Below, piece by piece: positions 16,822-26,079 of a stretch of 64,000 nucleotides of DNA. The DNA lies in the NCBI GenBank assembly GCA_963785755.1, contig CAWAXG010000013.1, forward strand, positions 186,001-250,000. Reading direction: 5' to 3'. The notes beneath the pieces were generated by a model that searched no databases, was not told the origin of the DNA, and worked only from the letters and a program-made list of their open reading frames with translations. Position 1 is the stretch's first letter; every line of letters begins with the position of its first letter. The DNA is from JACCXG01 sp963785755 (GTDB lineage Bacteria; Acidobacteriota; Vicinamibacteria; Vicinamibacterales; 2-12-FULL-66-21). The position numbers and the translations under genes are program-made.

Positions 16822-18867
16822 TCACGGTCGCCAGAACGGGTTGACGAGTGCGCCGTTCCCGGCGACGTCCCATACCGCCACGCGCGCCCATGTCCAGCCG
16901 GCCGCGCTGGCTCGCCACTCGAAGCTGCTGGTGCCGAACTCGCGAGTGGCCGCCAGCTCGATGATTTCGCGATGCGTCGTCCGGCCGTCGCCCCAGACGA
17001 TCTCTGCGAATCGAAGCGGGAACGTCCACGACACGCGCGCCTTGGCCACGATTTCGCCCGCGGACGACGAGGCCAGGTTTACCTCCGGCAGCAACACTTC
17101 TCCGGTCGTGGTGAAGAAGTCTCCTTTGACCAGCGGCGCAAGCGCATCTCCCCATCGATCGAACGTCGGAAGGCGGGCGAGCCTGACGTAGTTGATGTTC
17201 ATGTGCGCGTAGAGCTCGTGCGTCTGGTCGATCTGGAACACGTCCACTTCGCCGAGGAGCCGCTTGCGCAGGCCCTGATTGTTCAACTCGTCGAGCAGGT
17301 CCAGCACGCGGTCGCCAAGCCGCGGCGACGAGAGGTCCGACGGCATCGCTTTCCATCCGACGCCGAGGTAGCTGGCATCGCGGAACTGGTCGGTCGACAG
17401 AATGCGATCCGGAAATCCCGTCGATCCCTTCGTCCGTGGGTGAGTCTGGTACATGTAGCCCCCCTCGCGACGCACGAGGTCGAGCATCTCCTTCGCGTCG
17501 GCCACGCTGTACACCGTGCCGTATTTCGGGTGTGTCGATACGAACGCGCCGTTCTTCGGACGGTTCATGAACCAGTACACGGGTTTTGGAAAGACGAGCG
17601 CCCAGTGTCCGCCGAGGTGCACGTTGGCTTCCTCGGCGGGCATCAGCAGGAAATCCGGATCCGACTGCGCCCGCAGCGTGCCGAAGTACGCGTGCAGCTC
17701 GTCAAGACGCAGATCCGTGAGGTCGCCGGGATGCCCGTCGCCGTGGAAGTCCATGAGCATCGACGCGTCGACGCCCATGGCTTTCAGTACGGGCTTGAAC
17801 GGCGGCGTCCAGTCGGGCCCGTGCGCGAGCGCCTGAACGGTGTCGGCGAAATGCCAGTGCGTGCTGAGCGTCTTGTATCCGTCGAGAGGGCGGAAGCGAT
17901 CGCTGTTCGTGTAGCGCAGCACGTGGGCGAGCGCCGATTCCGGCGCGCCGGCCGACAGCAGGAAGAACACGCTCATCCGCTGAGGCCGTCCCGGCGGCGC
18001 ATTCACCCAGGGGTAGAACTGAAAATTTTCGTCCGGGAGCTGGCGGATGCCGAGCGACACGCGCCCGCGGAACGCACGATGCCAGACGAAGCCGAGATTG
18101 GACGTGAAGTCGCGAGGAAAAAAATAGGCGTGCGGCGCCGGGAACACGGCCACGCTTCCGCCCGCCGTCTTCAGCGCCAGCGTGCGATAGCGCGCCTGAA
18201 CCGGCACGCGTTCGGACTGCAACCCGGTCAGCGTGAGACGCCGCAGCGCGCCGTCGGTGTCGTAGAAGACGGCCTCCGTGCGCATGTTGTTGCCCGGCTG
18301 CCGATCGGAGGCCGCGGCGAAGTCGAGTCCGGCGTCGTAGTAGTACGCCACGTCAGCGTCGTAGGTCGTCAGGACCGCGTCCTGCTGGATCAACCTGCTG
18401 CCCGGATAGAACGTGTATGCCAGACCGCCGTCGAAGCTGCCCATGCGCAGGCCGTCGAAGACGATCTCCACTCGTTCGCCAACGGTGCGCGCCGTGGCGC
18501 CCCGGAGCTGAAACGTGCTCCGCACGTTGCGCGTTCCATCCGGATGCGACGCCGGATCGTCGAAGAAGGCATACCACCCGCCCCGGCGCTTGCCTGTCTC
18601 CCCCTGGTAGAACGGCCGCGCGCCGCGGACGACCGGTTCACCGTCGGGACCGATGGACGTGATGAGCGGCTGCGCGGGATTGAGCGAGAACGTCGCGTGC
18701 CAGGGGCGGCCCGTCTCGTCCGGCCAGGTCACGATCACCGAGTCCTCGCGGCGGACGACGGTGACGGGCCCTGGTTGGACGCTCGTGAGATCGAGCGGCA
18801 CGGACACGGCCGGCGTCTGCAGCGGGATCAGGATCAGAGCCGCAAGGACGGAGCGACGCAAGTGCAT
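16822..18867 (-). CDS. Secreted PHP-superfamily (CehA/McbA-like) metallohydrolase candidate (681 aa)
   Basis: Signal peptide at residues 1-22 (LRRSVLAALILIPLQTPAVS). Residues about 25-330 are beta-rich, with phrases like TYDADVAYYYDAGLDFAA. From about 340 come metal-site candidates of the PHP fold: STHWHFADT, MDASMLMDFHGDG-type spacing seen as MLMDFHGDGHPGD, then MPAEEANVHLGGHW and YMYQTHPRTKGS. A C-terminal beta domain ends ALVNPFWRP. PHP enzymes hydrolyse phosphoesters with a His/Asp metal cluster, and CehA hydrolyses a carbamate; the substrate here is unknown. The frame is intact. It stands alone between two duplicated remnants and looks like an insertion between them. Confidence 0.72.
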   Translation of the reverse strand: MHLRRSVLAALILIPLQTPAVSVPLDLTSVQPGPVTVVRREDSVIVTWPDETGRPWHATFSLNPAQPLITSIGPDGEPVVRGARPFYQGETGKRRGGWYAFFDDPASHPDGTRNVRSTFQLRGATARTVGERVEIVFDGLRMGSFDGGLAYTFYPGSRLIQQDAVLTTYDADVAYYYDAGLDFAAASDRQPGNNMRTEAVFYDTDGALRRLTLTGLQSERVPVQARYRTLALKTAGGSVAVFPAPHAYFFPRDFTSNLGFVWHRAFRGRVSLGIRQLPDENFQFYPWVNAPPGRPQRMSVFFLLSAGAPESALAHVLRYTNSDRFRPLDGYKTLSTHWHFADTVQALAHGPDWTPPFKPVLKAMGVDASMLMDFHGDGHPGDLTDLRLDELHAYFGTLRAQSDPDFLLMPAEEANVHLGGHWALVFPKPVYWFMNRPKNGAFVSTHPKYGTVYSVADAKEMLDLVRREGGYMYQTHPRTKGSTGFPDRILSTDQFRDASYLGVGWKAMPSDLSSPRLGDRVLDLLDELNNQGLRKRLLGEVDVFQIDQTHELYAHMNINYVRLARLPTFDRWGDALAPLVKGDFFTTTGEVLLPEVNLASSSAGEIVAKARVSWTFPLRFAEIVWGDGRTTHREIIELAATREFGTSSFEWRASAAGWTWARVAVWDVAGNGALVNPFWRP

Positions 18868-19064
18868 GGCGCGCCGATTATCGCTCGAATGCCGGCGTCC
18901 GCGGGATCTTCACGATTGACGCGGCGCCGGGCTTACTCGTGACGCTGAACGATCGATGGCTCGTAGGGAGTCGCATCTCCACCTGCGCCTGAAGCATGTC
19001 GGCGCACGGCGCTAACGAGCATGATCACAGACAGTCCATTCGTGCCGTTTCAATACCGGGTGCG

Positions 19065-19622
19065 TCATGCCGGTCCCGGAGAAGGAGTCGCGGCGGGATC
19101 GCGCCCGACGAAGTTCAGAATGTCGCGGGCCACAAACACCTGCCCGCGAGCCCGTCCCGTCACTTCGGCGACGATGCCGAGGGCCTGGAGTTTGCGCAGA
19201 TTGGACGATGCGGCAGCAGGCGTCACGCTCAGCAGCTCCGTCGTCCGGCCGATCGTGATCGAGGGCAGGCGGAAGAGATCGTCGATCAGCGTGCCAAGGA
19301 GGCCCGACGATCGGGCCACCTCGCGGGTGTCGGCAGACGCGCGTGCGTCCTGGCCCGCAGCGGGTACGCCAGCCTCGAGCAAAACGAGCTGCTCAGGGGT
19401 CGTGAATGTCCCTTCAATCCGGCTGGAAAGGATGGCTTCGCGCCGTAACGGCAACGGCTGACCGATGAGGTAAGGATTGACCAAAGGGCCTGCCGCTCCG
19501 GAGAGGCGGCCGAGTGCGTAATCAGCCTCAGAAATCAGGCCAGCAGCGCGCGGGCCCCGCCGGAAAACCGGCGACGCGATTCCCCCTGCGAGTTCGGTCC
19601 ATGTGATCCGCGTAGATCCCAC
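19065..19622 (-). pseudogene. Fic-family protein lacking its catalytic core (185 aa)
   Basis: The N-terminal 115 residues match the Fic N-terminal domain, including LRREAILSSRIEGTFTTPEQ with the inhibitory-type S/T-x-x-x-E/G motif region. Then the sequence jumps from ADTREVA straight to LLGTLIDDLFRLPS and the C-terminal winged helix (TELLSVTPAAASSNLRKLQ). Intact proteins of this type have about 370 residues, with the HPFxxGNGR catalytic loop in between. About 180 residues are gone without loss of frame. It cannot AMPylate, but could still make a DNA-binding protein. GTG 19622 is the likely start. Its 3' end is duplicated near 1.1 kb. Confidence 0.8.
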
Positions 19623-20012
19623 GCGATCACCGCCGCATCAGTGCGCCCAACATCTGTCGCCCACACGCATCCGTACTCGCCGCGACGTCGAGCAGCGAGG
19701 GCGGACGGCCAGTGCCACTGCGGCGATCGGAAAACTGGACTGCGGAAGCCTGAGAGAGCACGGCTGATCAGACTTCAACAGGCACGCGCGAACTCGTTCC
19801 GGAACGAGAAGATTTAACAACATTCCACTTGACAACTTTTTCGATGCCGCTCGCCGTCGATCGCATCCGCATTCCCTGCATCGCCTCCAGGCGACGACGT
19901 TGAACCGAGCGCCGAGTTCTCGACTGATCCGGCTGCGATCGACCCTCGCGCGTCGATCGCGCGCACAAGCGAGCCCTGACGGCCCCGAAAACGCGCGTGC
20001 TACAAAGAAGAT
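19623..20012. other. 390-base region without a recognisable gene
   Basis: Frames on the minus strand here are Arg-rich and look like chance frames. A TTGACA at about 19829 on the plus strand has no matching -10 at the right distance. The region just before the HNH gene has TACAAA six bases ahead of the ATG, similar in spacing to the leaderless starts elsewhere in the window but poorly matching. Confidence 0.4.
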
Positions 20013-21090
20013 ATGACGTCGCACACCTCGCTCACCCATCTACAAGACGATGAACTGCTGGCGACAGTGAAGCGGCTCGTAACCTACGAACGTCGGGCCA
20101 CCGCGGCGCTCCTGCGATCCCTGATGGAGTTGGATGCACGCCGGCTCTACCTGCGCGAGGGCTGCTCGTCGCTGTTCACTTACTGCACGCAGGTGCTGCA
20201 CCTCGCCGAAGGTTCAGCCTACAACCGCATCGAAGCCTCGCGGGCGGCACGTCGAGTGCCAGCGCTGCTCGACGCGCTCGAGGAGGGGGCGCTGACCCTC
20301 ACCTCGATCCGGTTGCTGGCGCCGCATCTGACTGCGGACAACAGCCGCGACCTGATCGCCGCGGCACGGCACAAGGCCAAGCGCGAGATTGAACTGCTTG
20401 TCGCGGCTCTGCGTCCCCTGCCGGCGGTGCCCACGGTCATCCGAAAACTGCCCGTATCGGCGCCCGTCAATCCCGCAACAACGGGACCTGCGATGACACT
20501 CACGGCCGCATCGCCCTCGACTTCTGCAGCCCCTGGCTGCTTTGCCTGAGCTCAAAGCCTCCATCGGCGCGGTGCCTCCTCCACCGAAACCTGCGGTGAC
20601 GCCGCTGGCGTCCGACCGATACAAGGTGCAACTGACGATGTCGCGCGAGACTCACGACAAGCTGCGCCGGGTCCAGGATCTGCTTCGGCATGTCGTCCCG
20701 ACCGGCGATGCTGCCGAGATCTTCGACCGCGCGCTCACCGCGCTGCTCGCCGACCTCGAGCGTCGGCGATATGCGGAGACGTCGAGCCCACGGCCGCCTC
20801 AAGAGCCGAGGTCGCCGTCTTCGCGACAAATTCCGGCTACGGTCAGGCGCGAGGTGTGGCAGCGGGATGACGGTCGGTGTGCGTTCATCGGGTCCACGGG
20901 CCGGTGTCGAGAAACCGGGTTCCTCGAGTTTCATCATGTCGAGCCGTATGCTGCTGGCGGGCAGTCGACGGTCGCCAACATTCAGCTCCGGTGCCGTGCG
21001 CATAACCTGTTTGAAGCGTCGCTGTTCTCTGGGGACGGCGGTCACGGTGTGAAAGAGTCGTGCCTCGAGTGGGAGGCCGTGGGTCGTTAA
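20013..21090 (+). pseudogene. HNH endonuclease-domain protein split by a frameshift
   Basis: Two frames make one protein. The first (20013-20549) has a helical N-terminus (HLQDDELLATVKRLVTYER, then AYNRIEASRAARRVPALLDA) typical of DUF222/13E12-like HNH proteins. The second (from about 20542) holds YKVQLTMSRETHDKLRRVQD, a linker, then PATVRREVWQRDDGRC and the HNH core LEFHHVEPYAAGGQST with NIQLRCRAHN. The break falls in the poorly conserved linker near 20500-20545. The second frame has only a TTG and no ribosome binding site, so separate translation is unlikely. Such proteins are numerous in related genomes and are thought to be mobile or repetitive nucleases. Confidence 0.75.
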
Positions 21091-21270
21091 ATTACCGCGG
21101 CAGGCGGCCCATGCGGAACGTTGCGCCCCTGCACGGTACTTGCCGGATTGGAGCTCCGCACTTGATTGTCGACGATCTCATTGACGCGCAGGGCAAGCCG
21201 CGCATTCGCGATTCCTGAGGATGAAATCGCGGATCCGTTCGGCAACGAAATCATGTGCCAGAACTACAGC

Positions 21271-21878
21271 TCAGCGGACTGCCTTAGCAAGTCGTTCTAT
21301 GTCCGCAAGAACTTCCTTGGAAGGCCTGGAAGCCAAGTCCCTGTACGCACTTTCAGCACCCTTCAGCGTTGGTTTCAGGAGCTGATCGTCTCCCAACTGA
21401 AACGCCCCAGCCGAGAACAGAGTGTATCGGCCAGTCTTGTCATCGGTACGCTTCAAGAATAGGAGGTAACGGGCGCCATCCTTCAGCGGCTCGCGCGTAT
21501 GATCGACGTCATATACGGTGAAGCCGTCAACCGTATACCCACCACCGCGCACCACAAGCGTTAAGGCCGGGGTACCGCGAGGCTTCAGGAGCGGCTGTCC
21601 TGGCTGCCCAGCCAGTACCGAGTTCAGGGGCAACCTGATACTCAGTGAGGATATACATCTCGTTCGGTGTGAGGTAACTCTTCACGAGTGAAATCTTCGC
21701 CTGTACCTACAATGTCCGCGCCCCTGACCAAGTCAGCGAGTGGGAGAGCTGGCGTATCACCCATCACTCCCCGGACCACAGGATTCGGCGGCTTTGACCG
21801 CGCCAGTTCAGGGATCGTTTGCGCAGCAGCGCCAACACAAATCGCGAGTGTGGAGAACGCAATTAGATAACTCGGCAT
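21271..21878 (-). pseudogene. Secreted hypothetical protein gene with two frame breaks
   Basis: ATG 21878 starts a signal peptide (MPSYLIAFSTLAICVGAAAQ). The frame runs to LVRGADIVGTGE, then coding moves to another frame (ISLVKSYLTPNEMYILTEYQ) and again to the frame at 21271-21633 (GQPLLKPRGTPALTLVVRGG, YLLFLKRTDDKTGRYTLFS). Joined, these give a protein of about 200 residues with a beta-rich body. No family is recognised. The breaks could be real decay or sequence errors. Confidence 0.6.
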
Positions 21879-22002
21879 CGTTTGCCCAATCTTGGCCGCC
21901 ACCAACCGCATACCTTGCTAGGTAGTCGCATCGAGTTCCCAGGCGCTGTTCCCAGCCGCGTTCGATCATTACTGCAGGCGGATCCCGCCCGGCACCATCT
22001 CC

Positions 22003-23315
22003 TCACACCTTCGCCCCCCGGATCGACGCATCGATCAACTCGATCGGATGCACGACCTTGAGCGGGCGTCCGAGCCCGGCGGCTGTGGACGCGATCTGCA
22101 GCGTGCAGCCGGGGTTCGCGGTCGCGACGATGTCGGGCGCGACCGCCGCGAGATGAGCGACCTTGCGCGCGCCGAGATCGCGGGCGGCGTCCGGCTGGAC
22201 GAGGTTGTAGATGCCGGCGCTGCCGCAGCACATCTCCGGCTCCGCGAATTCAAGCAGCTCGACGCCCGGAATGCCGCCAAGAAGATCGCGCGGCTGCTGG
22301 CGGACGCCCTGTGCGTGGGCGAGATGACACGCATCGTGGTAGGCAACGCGCAGCGGAAGCGGGTGTCGCGGCGCCTGGGGCGGACCGAGCTCCACGAGCA
22401 GCTCGGTCACGTCGCGGACCCGCGCGGAGAACGCGGCCGCCCGCGCGTTCCACTCGGGATCGTCGGCCAGGAGCGCGTCGTACTCCTTCATTGACGAGCC
22501 ACACCCCGCGGCGTTGACGACGACGCGATCGACGCCGGCAGCCTCGAACGTCGCGATGATCCGGCGCGCGAAGTCCCGCGCCTGATCGTCGCGCCCGGCA
22601 TGAAGCGCGAGCGCGCCGCAGCAGCCCTGCGAGGCCGGAGCGATCACATCGCAGCCTTCGGCCGCGAGCACGCGGACCGTTGCATCGTTCACATGAGCGA
22701 AGACGAGCCGCTGCACGCAGCCGGTGAGGACGCCGACGGTCATGCGCCGCGCGCTCGTGGCTGGCGTGCGCTCCGGTACCGTCGCCGTCAGGGATCGGAC
22801 GGTCACCGGCGGCGCGAGCGCAGCCAGCGCTCGCAGCCGCGGCGGCAGCAGGTTGAGGATGCCGCTGCGCTGCAGGAGCGGTTGGATCCAGCGGTACCCA
22901 CAAGAGGGGCGAGCGCGAACCGCAGCCGCCCGGGATAAGGCACGACCGAGAACAGGAGACTCCGGAACAGCCGATCGCCCGCCGATCGCGGGTAACGGCG
23001 CTCGATCTGGGCCCGCGTGGCTTCGATGAGCGGGCCGTACTGCACGCCCGACGGGCACGCGGTGACGCACGCCATGCACCCGAGGCAGGCATCGAAGTGG
23101 CGCACGAAGCCAGGCGTCATGTCGACGCGTCCCTCGAGCGCGGATTTCATCAGGTAGATTCGCCCACGAGGCGAATCCATCTCCTCTCCCCACAAGGCAT
23201 AGGTCGGGCAAGTCGGCAGGCAGAAGCCGCAGTGCACGCATTTGTCGATCAGCCGTCGATCGGGCGGATGGTGGGCGTCGAATGCCTGGCCCGTGACCTT
23301 GGAATCGTTCACCAC
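22003..23315 (-). CDS. glcF: Glycolate oxidase iron-sulfur subunit GlcF, frame broken once
   Basis: Two [4Fe-4S] motifs are at the N-terminus (CVHCGFCLPTCP and CLGCMACVTACP) and two CCG-type cysteine-rich domains follow (QGCCGALALHAG, EPEMCCGSAGIYN). The N-terminal part (to about 22890) and the rest are in different frames; comparing codons suggests two extra bases (T and G) within ten bases near 22890. GTG at 23312 or 23315 overlaps the glcE stop, as expected for coupled translation. With GlcD and GlcE it oxidises glycolate (or D-lactate) to the keto acid, passing electrons to quinone at the membrane. About 435 aa when joined. Confidence 0.85.
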
Positions 23316-24578
23316 GAGCTCCGCCCTGCGCCCAGGGTGCCGTTTGGATCGAAGGCCCGTTTGACGGTCAGGAACAACTGACTCGCGTCGCGTCGCCCCC
23401 AGACATCGGCCATCGCCTTGAGCTCGGTCGTCGCGCTGGTGACCACGACGTTGCCGACAACCTCCGACTGCCGAAGCCGGGTAATCGCCGCGGCCTGCTG
23501 TGTGACATTCCCGGCAATGCGAATCAGTCCTGCACCAACCGCGGCGCGGCCGATCATCGCGATGCCGGTTGTCGAGCCCACTTCGTCGAGGAGCGCCAGC
23601 ACGCGGCCCAGATTGGCCGGCAGCCAGCTCGCACGAACGATCGCCGCGCCTGCGCTCACATCCCCGGAAACCGAATGGGCCTGCCACAGTCTGGCTTCGG
23701 GATCCTCCCCCACGATCCGGCACGACACGCCGGACGCGCCAACGAGCGCTGCCGCGTCCCTCACCTGCTCGTCCACGACCTCCAGCAGCGACGCGAATCG
23801 CACGAGACATCGGATTTCACTGCCGGGCTCTCGCGCGTCGCGACGAACATGAATCTCGAATGCCACCGGTTCGAGCTGACTCTTCGAGATGTCGTCCACG
23901 ACTCGCACGAGCTCGTCGGCGCGGAGCCCCTCAATCACGAGCGTCTTCGAGGCCGCGGGCAGCGGTGAGACCTTGAACGTCGCCGACACGATCGCCGCGA
24001 GCGTCCCGAACGAACCGCTGATCAACTTCGACAGATCGTAGCCGGCCACGTTCTTGACCACCTGCCCGCCGGCCTTGGCGAGCCGGCCATCGGTCGTGGC
24101 GAGCTGAACGCCGATGACGAGATCGCGGGGCGTCCCGAACCGGTGACGCGCCGGTCCGCTGTCGTTCGTCGCGAGCAGCCCGCCGATCGTTGCGCGATCC
24201 GCGTAGGGTGGATCGAGCGGCAGCTGCTGACCACGCAGGGCCAGAGCTTCGTTGAGCCGCCGCAGCGTCAGACCGGCTTCGACCGAAACCGTCAGATCGC
24301 CCTGGCGATGGTCCAGCACGCGATCGAGCTGCCGCAGGCAGACGTTGACGTCGAGGCGCTCGGGGACGCGGCCCCAGCTGCGCTTCGTCCCGCCTCCCTC
24401 GAGCAGCACCGACAGCTTGTTGTTCGAGGCCCACGCGAGCGTGGCAGCCACTGCCTCAACTGTCCGGGGCTCGATGACGAGGCTCGGGCACGAGGCCGTC
24501 GACGGCGTCGCGTCCCGCGTCGCCCTGTCGCGCATCCAGCGCGTGCCCCGCCTCGAGCAGCTCCGTTGTCGTCAGCAC
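23309..24578 (-). CDS. glcE: Glycolate oxidase FAD-binding subunit GlcE, probable frameshift near the N-terminus
   Basis: A FAD-binding (PCMH-type) protein: LEGGGTKRSWG, DRATIGGLLATNDSGPARHR, RDLVIGVQLATTDG and GGQVVKNVAGYDLSKL. The annotated frame could start at ATG 24535, but the normal N-terminus (LTTTELLEAGHALDARQGD) is encoded in another frame from GTG 24578; one extra G near 24482 would join them. It ends in a GTGA overlap with glcF and starts 31 bases after glcD. It is the second flavin-domain subunit of the GlcDEF complex. Confidence 0.83.
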
Positions 24579-24609
24579 GGGAGTGAATCAGTGATCACCG
24601 GGATGGCGG

Positions 24610-26066
24610 TCAGAACCGTTCCCCGAGCTGCGCCTGTTCGACCGGATGCGCGCGATAGGGCCCGGGGACTTCGCCGCAGAGTCGCGGGGTGGGAAAGACC
24701 TTGCCAGGGTTGCAGATGCCGGCGGGATCGAATGCCGATCGCACGCGGGTCATCAGGCCGAGATCGTCCGCGCTGAACATGCGGGTCATGTGGCACGCCT
24801 TGTCCGCGCCGACGCCATGCTCGCCGGTCAGCGATCCGCCGGCGTCGATGCAATACGCGAGAATCTCGGCGGCGACGGCCTCCGCCTGATCGGCCTGCCC
24901 CGGAACTTTCTCGTCGTAGCAGATCAACGGATGCAGGTTGCCGTCGCCGGCATGGAACACGTTGCCGATGCGCAATCCCGATCGCGCCTCGAGCTGCCTG
25001 ATGCGATTGAGCACTTCGGGCAGGCGCGTGCGCGGCACGACGCCGTCCTGCACGTAGTAGTTCGGGGAGACCTGTCCCATCGCGGCAAATGCAGCTTTGC
25101 GTCCCTTCCAGATGCGCGCCCGCTGCTGATCCGTCTGTGCGACCTCGATCGTCGTGGCGCCATTCGCGCGGCAGATCTGTTCCACCCGCTCGAACAAGGC
25201 GCGCACTTCCGCGGCGGGGCCGTCCAATTCGACGATCAGTATTGTGTCCGCCGGGGGAATCCCGGGCGGACCGAAGCCTCGGCGGCGCGAATGGCCAATG
25301 CGTCCATCATCTCGATCGCGGCAGGGATGATGCCGGCGCCGATGATGTCGGACACGGCGGCGCCGCCGGCGTCGATCGTGTCGAATGCGGCGAGGAGCGT
25401 CTGAACCGCTTCGGGCTTCCGGAGGATCCTGACGGTCACGGTCGTGACCACCGCCAGCGTGCCTTCCGAGCCAATCAGCAGGCCGAGCAGGTCAGGCCCT
25501 GGCGTATCGACGAGCGATCCGCCGAACTGCACGAGCTCGCCATTGGGAAGCACGGCGTCCGCGGCGAGCACGTGGTGCACGGTGAACCCGTACTTCAAAC
25601 AGTGCGCGCCGCCGGAGTTCTCGGCGACGTTGCCGCCAATCGAACACACCTGCTGACTCGACGGATCCGGGGCGTAGTAGTAGCCGAAGGGGGCCACCTG
25701 CCGCGTGATCTCGAGGTTGGTGACGCCCGGCTCGACCCTGACCCGTCGATTTGGAATGTCGACTTCAAGAACCCGATTGAGCCTGGAGAGCGCGATCACG
25801 AGGCCGTCCGGCACCGGCAGCGCGCCGCCCGAAAGCCCGGTTCCATGCCCACGCGCGACGAACGGCACCTGCTCGCGGGCGCACAACTTGACGATCGCCT
25901 GCACGTGGGCGGCAGACGAGGGCATCACGACCGCGCCCGGCACCTCGCGCAGATGCGTCAGGGCATCCGACTCGTAGGTCAGGACCTCGAGCGGGTCGGA
26001 ATACACCGCGCCGTCACCGGCGATCCGCCTGAGCTCGGCGATGAAGGCTCGATCCATCCTGGGCAT
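24610..26066 (-). CDS. glcD: Glycolate oxidase subunit GlcD, split by a one-base deletion
   Basis: The N-terminal part (26066 to about 25240) has the FAD-binding loops VARGHGTGLSGGALP, IGGNVAENSGGAHCLKYG and LIGSEGTLAVVT. The C-terminal part is in another frame and has NVFHAGDGNLHPLI and GGSLTGEHGVG, typical of the D-lactate/glycolate oxidase C-terminal domain. Adding one C to a run of five near 25255 gives a smooth join (GFPPADTILIVELDG). Joined length is about 485 aa, normal for GlcD. It is the catalytic flavoprotein that oxidises 2-hydroxyacids. It starts 13 bases after the permease gene. Confidence 0.87.
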
Positions 26067-26079
26067 CGATTATGGCGGA

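Noticed and set aside
16972..18942. A 656-codon plus-strand frame opposite the PHP gene
   Set aside because: Arg-, Val- and Glu-rich shadow with no recognisable motif; the minus strand has a signal peptide and metal motifs.
25236..26066. GlcD halves as two separate subunits
   Set aside because: Known split enzymes are not cut here; one missing C in a run of five explains the break and the second half lacks a start signal.
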